From JAHEEL01 sp034660035 (GTDB taxonomy: Bacteria; Actinomycetota; Acidimicrobiia; Spongiisociales; UBA5794), in the NCBI GenBank assembly GCA_034660035.1, contig JAYEIJ010000169.1, positions 1 through 62,338 on the forward strand: 62,338 nucleotides of DNA, read 5' to 3'. The translations under genes were made by a program, and so were the position numbers. How positions within the stretch are numbered: position 1 is the stretch's first letter; each line of letters begins with the position of its first letter. This document shows, one piece after another, positions 56,912-62,338 of this stretch. Below the pieces are notes generated by a model. It was given only the letters and a program-made list of their open reading frames with translations, was not told the origin of the DNA and ran no database searches.

Positions 56912-57754
56912 ATGCTTTCGACGTTGGTCATCACGATCGCTCTGGGCATGGCCGCGCCGATTCACGCTCCCGATACCGATGTGCTCCTTCCCGAAGAGGT
57001 TCCGCCCTCGGTGTCCGGCCACGACGTTCGCTGGTTGTCCCCTTCGATCGTTGCCATGAACGGGAATCTCGTGCACCTGGCAGGGACTCGCCCGATCACG
57101 GTCGGCGACACCCTCATCGATCCTGCGACGGCCCCCGTCCCGGTCGGACCCGGAGCAGAGGGTGACGCCGTTGTGCGGCTTCAGGAACGGTTGCGTGAAC
57201 TCGGTGTGTTCCGCGGGAATGCCGACGGTGTGTACGGGCGAGAGACGGCCTCATCGGTCGTGGCATTCCACAAGCTGATCGGCGCCGAACGCTCCGAGGA
57301 TTGGACCATCGATGACTGGAACGTCGCGGGCGCACTCGACCACGAAGCAATCCTTGCCCGCAACCCCGCCGAGGCCGATCGAGTCGAGGTGGATATCACG
57401 CGGCAACTGCTGTTCGTCATCCGTGATAGCGACGTGACTGCGATCGTCCCGGTGTCAACAGGGAACGGCGCTACGTACTGGTCGAAGAACGGCGGGGTCG
57501 ACGGTGGCTACGTCAAAGCGAACACGCCGCGAGGCAACTTCACCCTCTTCCGTCACGTCCCGGGCTGGAGGGAGACCTACCTGGGCGGGCTCTACAAGCC
57601 GTGGTACTTCACGCCGTACTACGCGATCCACGGTTCGAAGAGCGTTCCCGCCCGACCGGCGTCACACGGCTGTGTGCGGGTGCCTACCTGGGAGTCGAAC
57701 CACCTCGACTCCTTCCTCAAGATCGGACTCCCCGTCCACATCTGGGAAGCCTGA
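56912..57754 (+). CDS. L,D-transpeptidase with peptidoglycan-binding domain
   Basis: A 280-residue exported enzyme. It has a short hydrophobic N-terminus (LSTLVITIALGMAAPI) that could be a signal peptide. A PG_binding_1 domain lies at about 80-125 (EGDAVVRLQERLRELGVFRGNADGVYGRETASSVVAFHKL). A YkuD catalytic domain (about 155-278) has IHGSKSVPARPASHGCVRVP, including His252 and catalytic Cys254. It would form 3-3 cross-links in peptidoglycan or anchor proteins to it. It converges with the tandem-repeat protein; a strong hairpin lies between them. Confidence 0.9.
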   Translation: MLSTLVITIALGMAAPIHAPDTDVLLPEEVPPSVSGHDVRWLSPSIVAMNGNLVHLAGTRPITVGDTLIDPATAPVPVGPGAEGDAVVRLQERLRELGVFRGNADGVYGRETASSVVAFHKLIGAERSEDWTIDDWNVAGALDHEAILARNPAEADRVEVDITRQLLFVIRDSDVTAIVPVSTGNGATYWSKNGGVDGGYVKANTPRGNFTLFRHVPGWRETYLGGLYKPWYFTPYYAIHGSKSVPARPASHGCVRVPTWESNHLDSFLKIGLPVHIWEA

Positions 57755-57804
57755 CCGGGAAGTCTGACGGTTTCTCGCAAACGTTCCGGTCCCACACGCG
57801 CGTT

Positions 57805-57836
57805 GAGTGGGGAGAGCCGTTTGGCTCTCCCCACTC
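57805..57836. terminator. 14-bp perfect hairpin, bidirectional terminator
   Basis: GAGTGGGGAGAGCC (57805-57818) and GGCTCTCCCCACTC (57823-57836) are perfect complements around a GTTT tetraloop. It lies between the convergent L,D-transpeptidase and tandem-repeat genes (stops at 57754 and 57901). No U-tract, as is usual for terminators in high-GC actinobacteria. Confidence 0.8.
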
Positions 57837-57900
57837 GATCACCTGTTCCGCTTTGTTGGACGCAGGGCGGCTACTCGAACTCAGGCATCGGGCACCAACC

Positions 57901-58799
57901 TCAGTGCCTGCGAAGCTCGGCACGCAACTCAGCGATCACCTGCGGTGACAACTCAGCAGACCGCTGCGAAGCAAAATGGTCGACCATGTCATTGGCACGG
58001 ATCTTCGCGATCACCTGCGGCGACAACTCACGGCTCCCACCCAGATACTCGCCCGAAACACTCAGCGCCGCCTGCGAAGCGAAGAACTCGACCATGTCAT
58101 TGGCACGGATCTTCGCGATCACCTGCGGCGACAACTCACGGCTCCCACCGAGATACTCACTCGGAACAACGCCGACCGTCGCTTCGGGCCACAGCTCATC
58201 GCTGACTCCGAAATACTGGCTCGTCACACCCAGGCTCCCGAACTTCGCGGCAGTCGCTTCGGTCACGGACTCCGGCCACAGCTCATCGCTGACTCCGAAA
58301 TACTGGCTCGTCACACCCAGGCTCCCGAACTTCGCGGCAGTCGCTTCGGTCCCATACTCGAATCCACTGGTCAAGGACGCCACGGTCGCATTCTGCGCTT
58401 NNNNNNNNNNNNNNNNNNNNNNNNNNNNNNNNNNNNNNNNNNNNNNNNNNNNNNNNNNNNNNNNNNNNNNNNNNNNNNNNNNNNNNNNNNNNNNNNNNNN
58501 GGCCACAGCTCATCGCTGACTCCGAAATACTGGCTCGTCACACCCAGGCTCCCGAACTTCGCGGCAGTCGCTTCGGTCCCATACTCGAATCCACTGGTCA
58601 AGGACGCCACGGTCGCATTCTGCGCTTGGGACGTGGAGGGCTGGCCGGCGGTCCATGGCTGGTTGTTGTAGAGGCCGATCGCCGCTGCTCCGAGGGCGGC
58701 TGCGACCAAGATCCCGGCAACGATGTTCCGTCGGCGTGTTGCCGATGGAGGCACCGCCTGCTCAAGCGACCCGTTCGTTGGGTTGATGTACTGACTCAT
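57901..58799 (-). CDS. Membrane-anchored tandem-repeat protein, split by an assembly gap
   Basis: The N-terminal cytoplasmic segment (MSQYINPTNGSLEQAVPPSATRRR) is followed by one membrane helix (IVAGILVAAALGAAAIGLY). The exported part has two repeat types. TEATAAKFGSLGVTSQYFGV plus SDELWPE occurs twice, and GEYLGGSRELSPQVIAKIRA plus NDMV occurs almost twice; a last SPQVIAELRAELRRH follows. DNA identity between units is near perfect, so they are recent. As given, the halves are out of frame. Removing the 100 N and one 127-bp duplicate leaves 672 bp and a continuous frame of 223 residues. It is divergent from a SARP regulator. Function unknown. Confidence 0.72.
58274..58627. other. Assembly gap with duplicated 127-bp flanks
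   Basis: The 100 N at 58401-58500 are flanked by identical 127-bp sequences (58274-58400 and 58501-58627). Collapsing them repairs the frame of the tandem-repeat gene. It is the same length and pattern as the gap at 30253-30606, pointing to a scaffolding artefact rather than missing DNA. Confidence 0.85.
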
Positions 58800-58857
58800 T
58801 TCTCTCTCCTTCTCTCCCGTACCGCTCTGGCACGTAGGGCGAGGATCGAACATTCGG

Positions 58858-58890
58858 GTTAGCGTTGGGTGAGCGCATGGTGAGCGGCAG
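58858..58890 (+). promoter_or_regulatory. Three 11-bp direct repeats resembling SARP boxes
   Basis: GTTAGCG, GTGAGCG and GTGAGCG begin at 58858, 58869 and 58880, each followed by four spacer bases. Heptamers at 11-bp spacing are the known binding pattern of SARP regulators such as AfsR and ActII-ORF4. They lie between the SARP gene and the divergent tandem-repeat gene. Confidence 0.65.
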
Positions 58891-58944
58891 CGTTCCCGAT
58901 GGGTCCGTCGCCGCTGGACCGTGATGATTGCGAAGGGAGCACCG

Positions 58945-61845
58945 GTGGAGATCCAGATTCTCGGCGAGCTGATCGTCAGCCGAGATGATCAGTTGGCACC
59001 CGTCCCGGCTCCGAAGCAGCGAAAGCTCCTAGCTCTTCTCATCGCCCACTTGAACCGGTCGGTGTCTCTCGACCGTGCGCTTGAGACGCTCTACGGAGAC
59101 GCTCTCCCGGGGAACGCGACCCGGGCGCTTCGATTCCACGTGTCGAAGCTCCGTTCCGCGCTGGAACCCGACGTGCAGGCGACGCAGCGGACCGGCGTGA
59201 TCCGGACGACGCCGAACGGGTATCAACTCGACCTAGAGCCCACGTCGATCGATGCCCACCGCTTCGTCACGCTGGCCAACGAGGCCGCGGGACTACTCCC
59301 TGCCCGGCCCGGAGACGCGGCGTCGAAGATCGCAGAAGCGCTGGAGCTGTGGCGTGGCGAGCCCCTCGCCGAGTTCGAATACGACGACTTCGCCCAGCCG
59401 ATCAGATCCGAACTAGCCGAGCGGAAGCTCGCCCTCGAAGAGACGAGAGTCGAAGCGCAACTCGCCCTCGGGGACAACGAGGGTGCGGTCGCGCTGCTCC
59501 GCCCGCTCATCGACAACCATCCCTACCGCGAGGGGCTCTACGCGCTCCTGATGACGGCGCTGTATCGCTCCGGGCGACAGGTCGATGCGCTGGCCGTCTA
59601 TCAAGAGGCCCGTGATCTTCTCCTCGAAGATCTTGGCGTCGATCCGGGGCCGGGACTCTCCCAACTCGAGCATCAGATCCTCACGCAGGCCCCCGGGCTT
59701 CTCCCACCCGCCGCTCCTGGTGTCGGGCACAACCTGCCGCCGGATGTGCCGCTCGTCGGCAGGAGCGATGCCTGTGACACGCTCGACGATCACATGGAAC
59801 AACACCGGCTGGTCCAGATCACCGGACTGCCCGGCGTCGGCAAGTCGGCGCTCGCGGTGGCTCGGGCTCATGGTCTCCACTCTTCGTTCCCGGATGGGAC
59901 CCTCTTCGTGCGAGTTGGAGACGACGTCTCTCATCGCCGGATCGTCGAGCAACTTGGCACCGATCTCTCGGCCGTCCTGGAACAGGGCGTCGATGACGGC
60001 AACGTCATCAGGACCGTCGCTGGGCGGGAGATGCTCGTGCTGCTCGATGATTGCCACCGATCACAGACGGCCGCTCGCGATGTGATCACACGGCTCCTTG
60101 CAGATGGGGACCGGGTCTCCGTGATCGCGACGGCCCGGGCACCGATCAGTGGCCTACCCGGCGCAACCATGACGCTCGACCCCCTCGATGCGAACACTGA
60201 CGGTGCAGAGCTCCTTCGTGAACTGCTGGGCGAGTCGGCAAAGGAGGACCAAGGACCCCGACAACACGCAGTCGACCTGGCTGCGATCGCTCACGCAGTG
60301 GGAGGCCTCCCCGGATCCATCAAGATCGCGGCCGCCGCTATTCGAGTCGGTTCCGCAGGAGGCCAGTCGTCGGAGGAGATCGAACGCACGATCATGGATG
60401 CGAAGACGGCCGATCTCGCCGGCGAGGTCGCCGGGGGCCTACCGGTCGATGCGCTCGACCTTGCCCGACGCCTTGCATGCTTCACCGGCGGACTCGGACT
60501 CGATGAGATCCTCGGGATCGTCGATCCGGCCCTCGGTCCGGTCACCGTTCTCGACAGCCTGTCGATCCTCACAACCACGGGTGTGGCGATCGCCGATCCG
60601 GCGGGATACCGCGTCGCCCCCGTGCTCGCGACCCCCTTCGGGCAGGCTCTCCCCGATGGCGAACGCCGGGCCGTGCTCGGAAGAGCGGCGGAACGGTATG
60701 CGAGAGCTGCAGGAAGCCAGATACCGGTCAACGCAGCCGGCGTCGTTCGAGACCTCGTCACGATCGGTGACGTCGACGCTGCGATGCATCTCATCGCACG
60801 ACTCGGCCCGGCGTGGTGGCAGGGAACAAACCGGACCCGGTTCGCCGAACTGTGCAGAGCCGCTCTCGAATCATCCGATGCCGCGATCAGCCACGATCTC
60901 GAAGCCACCCTCTTCTTCGCAACGCACGCCTACCTCGATCTCGGTGAGGATGCCGCGGCTCTGGGATACGCAGCGAAGTACGCCGAGGTTGCCGCCGCGC
61001 TCGACGATCCGTCGGTTCAGATGCACGCCCGACAGCTTCGGGGCAACATCGACGCATACTCCGGAGCGTTGAGCGACGCCCGGACGGCGTACGCCGATGC
61101 CCTCGACATCGGGAGACGTATCGGTCATCCGGAGGTCACCTGGATCGCAGCGAGCAGAGCGGCAATGAACCTCCTGCTCGGCGACGCGCTCGCAGCCGAG
61201 AGCGGTGCCGATGAGGTTGCTGCGGAGGCAACGATCCGGCAGCAACCGCGCGGGCGGGCTCTCGCATCCGAACTCCGGGGCAGCGCAGCGTTTCTCCGCG
61301 GAGACATCAAGAGGGCCCTGACCGAGTCTCGGACGGCGCGCGAGATCGCCGCATCCTGCGGTGCGGTCCGCGAGGAGATCGCGGCCCTCCAGCGCATCGC
61401 CGAGAGCCACACGTGCATGTCCGAGATGGAAGAGGCCACTCAAGCGCTCGCCGATGCAGAGCGGCTGGTGGCAGCGATGGGTCTCGTTGAACCGCCACCA
61501 CTGACGGCGGCCGCAGTAGTGGTTGCCTCCGACCGGGGCGACGCCGACGAGGCGGCGCGCAGGCTTGCCGATCTCAAGGGTTCATTGCAGTACCGGCGGC
61601 CCGCTGCCTGGATCCACCGTGGTCTGCTGGCCGCAGCGATCGTGGCGTCCGCCGCCGGTAGAGAATCGGACGCGGGGTTGCGCGTGGCCACGCTCGACGA
61701 TCTTGGTCGCCGCACCGGGTTGGTGCTGCCCGCCCCGTGGGAGGAGCGAGCCGACCGGATCCGCATCGCCGGAACCGACGCGGAACAGGAAGACGGTTGG
61801 TTGAAGAAGGCCCGATCGATCGATCCGGTCGATCTGATCTCCTAG
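58945..61845 (+). CDS. AfsR-like SARP transcriptional regulator (wHTH-BTAD-ATPase-TPR)
   Basis: A 966-residue regulator. An OmpR-type winged helix comes first (1-95, VEIQILGELIVS; LRFHVSKLRSAL). The BTAD domain follows (about 95-250, DAHRFVTLANEAAG, GLYALLMTALYRSGRQVDALAVYQEARDLLLEDLGVDPGPGL). A STAND-type ATPase then has Walker A GLPGVGKS (294-301) and Walker B LVLLDDC. The C-terminal 350 residues are helical, TPR-like repeats. The GTG at 58945 follows AAGGGAG; the ATG at 58921 is less likely. Such regulators integrate signals through ATP binding and activate secondary metabolism or stress genes. It is divergent from the tandem-repeat gene, its best local target. Confidence 0.9.
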   Translation: MEIQILGELIVSRDDQLAPVPAPKQRKLLALLIAHLNRSVSLDRALETLYGDALPGNATRALRFHVSKLRSALEPDVQATQRTGVIRTTPNGYQLDLEPTSIDAHRFVTLANEAAGLLPARPGDAASKIAEALELWRGEPLAEFEYDDFAQPIRSELAERKLALEETRVEAQLALGDNEGAVALLRPLIDNHPYREGLYALLMTALYRSGRQVDALAVYQEARDLLLEDLGVDPGPGLSQLEHQILTQAPGLLPPAAPGVGHNLPPDVPLVGRSDACDTLDDHMEQHRLVQITGLPGVGKSALAVARAHGLHSSFPDGTLFVRVGDDVSHRRIVEQLGTDLSAVLEQGVDDGNVIRTVAGREMLVLLDDCHRSQTAARDVITRLLADGDRVSVIATARAPISGLPGATMTLDPLDANTDGAELLRELLGESAKEDQGPRQHAVDLAAIAHAVGGLPGSIKIAAAAIRVGSAGGQSSEEIERTIMDAKTADLAGEVAGGLPVDALDLARRLACFTGGLGLDEILGIVDPALGPVTVLDSLSILTTTGVAIADPAGYRVAPVLATPFGQALPDGERRAVLGRAAERYARAAGSQIPVNAAGVVRDLVTIGDVDAAMHLIARLGPAWWQGTNRTRFAELCRAALESSDAAISHDLEATLFFATHAYLDLGEDAAALGYAAKYAEVAAALDDPSVQMHARQLRGNIDAYSGALSDARTAYADALDIGRRIGHPEVTWIAASRAAMNLLLGDALAAESGADEVAAEATIRQQPRGRALASELRGSAAFLRGDIKRALTESRTAREIAASCGAVREEIAALQRIAESHTCMSEMEEATQALADAERLVAAMGLVEPPPLTAAAVVVASDRGDADEAARRLADLKGSLQYRRPAAWIHRGLLAAAIVASAAGRESDAGLRVATLDDLGRRTGLVLPAPWEERADRIRIAGTDAEQEDGWLKKARSIDPVDLIS

Positions 61846-61855
61846 ATCAGGGCCT

Positions 61856-62338
61856 CTACAGGGCTCTCCACTCGGTCACGATCCGGTGATCTTCAGATGC
61901 CGATTCGAAATCGAGCGCCACACTGATCGGCCCCTCCGGAACGTCCAGCGCACGGAACCACCCCGGGCTCTCGTATCCGCATACGCGCTCCCCGGCTTGG
62001 GTTCGCAGGCTCACGGCCGTCAGGTCCGCACCCCGCACCATTCCGACGAGGCGTCGCTCGCGCTCGGCGAACAGCACGAGATCGATCGAGACGCCCTCGG
62101 CCTCGAACGTCCGCTCCCACGATGCTGCGGGTGACACGATCACGTCGCCCTCTGCACGCCACGGAACGTCCAAGCCGCGATCGGAGGCCGGCATCAACCC
62201 GGGTTGGGTGCTCGGTCGAGCGATCGCCGCATCGTTCAATCGCAACCGGATGGCGTTGCGGGCGCCGTTCATGACCTGCTCCGGCGGCTCGTCCCCGAGA
62301 ACGCCGAGGGGCACCGACGGTGTCCGCCACGGGGAGTC
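61856..62338 (-). CDS. Hypothetical protein, C-terminal part (cut by window edge)
   Basis: The frame is open to the right edge, so the start is outside the window; 160 codons are visible. The visible part is acidic and beta-rich (GVSIDLVLFAERERRLVGMVRGADLTAVSLRTQAGERVCGY; DVPEGPISVALDFES) and has no membrane segment or recognised motif. It converges with the SARP regulator, 10 bp away. The visible part would fit a carbohydrate-binding or anti-sigma-type domain, but I cannot support either. Confidence 0.6.
   Translation of the reverse strand, partial: DSPWRTPSVPLGVLGDEPPEQVMNGARNAIRLRLNDAAIARPSTQPGLMPASDRGLDVPWRAEGDVIVSPAASWERTFEAEGVSIDLVLFAERERRLVGMVRGADLTAVSLRTQAGERVCGYESPGWFRALDVPEGPISVALDFESASEDHRIVTEWRAL

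Noticed and set aside
57901..58799. CRISPR array suggested by the regular repeats
   Set aside because: Repeats are 70-80 bp coding units in frame with an open reading frame, without unique spacers.

Overview
The window is a high-GC chromosomal segment, almost certainly from an uncultured or marine-type actinobacterium (Acidimicrobiia-like). The reasons are two F420-type LLM oxidoreductases, many lipoproteins with Thr/Ala-rich linkers, a DUF6777 protein, a SARP (BTAD) regulator, GTG/TTG starts and leaderless promoters. No tRNA, rRNA, CRISPR array, prophage or intact transposase was seen. Two 100-N gaps (30380-30479, 58401-58500) are each flanked by exact 127-bp duplicates. Collapsing each one (minus 227 bp) restores one intact frame, so they look like k-mer-overlap scaffolding artefacts.

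Layout: 1-9.9 kb holds the end of a sugar-binding protein, a UvrD-type helicase, a P-loop protein, two EamA transporters, two LLM oxidoreductases and a NarL-type two-component system. 10-21 kb is an envelope-protein block: lipoproteins, MMPL transporter, parvulin foldase, HtrA-like protease, zinc-ribbon membrane proteins. It is interrupted by a structured inverted-repeat element and by dispersed repeats. 21-33 kb is housekeeping: aldo/keto reductase, TrkA-TrkH potassium uptake, TM0106-type nuclease, MFS, Crp/Fnr regulator, Excalibur-like lipoprotein, metallopeptidase, RmuC, DUF429.

33.4-48.4 kb is the most interesting region, an apparently self-contained sugar regulon. It has a SorC-family regulator divergent from an RbsD/FucU mutarotase, then two operons. 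Operon 1 encodes an RbsBAC-like ABC importer, an MtnA paralogue and a class II aldolase/SDR fusion. Operon 2 encodes an LsrF-like aldolase, a muconolactone-isomerase-like protein, MtnK, MtnA, a split transketolase and a RuBisCO-like protein (RLP). All three promoter regions carry paired dyads of the form TGCAC-N4-GTGCA, 18-19 bp apart (degenerate at the regulator's own promoter), so I infer one regulator controls the set. Import, anomer exchange, C1 phosphorylation, aldose-ketose isomerisation and aldol/thiolytic cleavage to DHAP can be drawn. The combination with RLP and transketolase matches no pathway I can name with confidence.

48.7-62.3 kb holds an OmpR-type two-component system divergent from a small secreted protein with four 11-bp PHO-box-like repeats between them; an ArsR regulator bracketed by dispersed repeats beside a 5'-truncated MFS gene; a VapBC/FitAB-type toxin-antitoxin; an arginase-family enzyme; an HTH-nucleotidyltransferase pair; a divergent rhodanese and SufE; an L,D-transpeptidase; and a tandem-repeat membrane protein divergent from a SARP regulator with three 11-bp SARP-box-like repeats between them.
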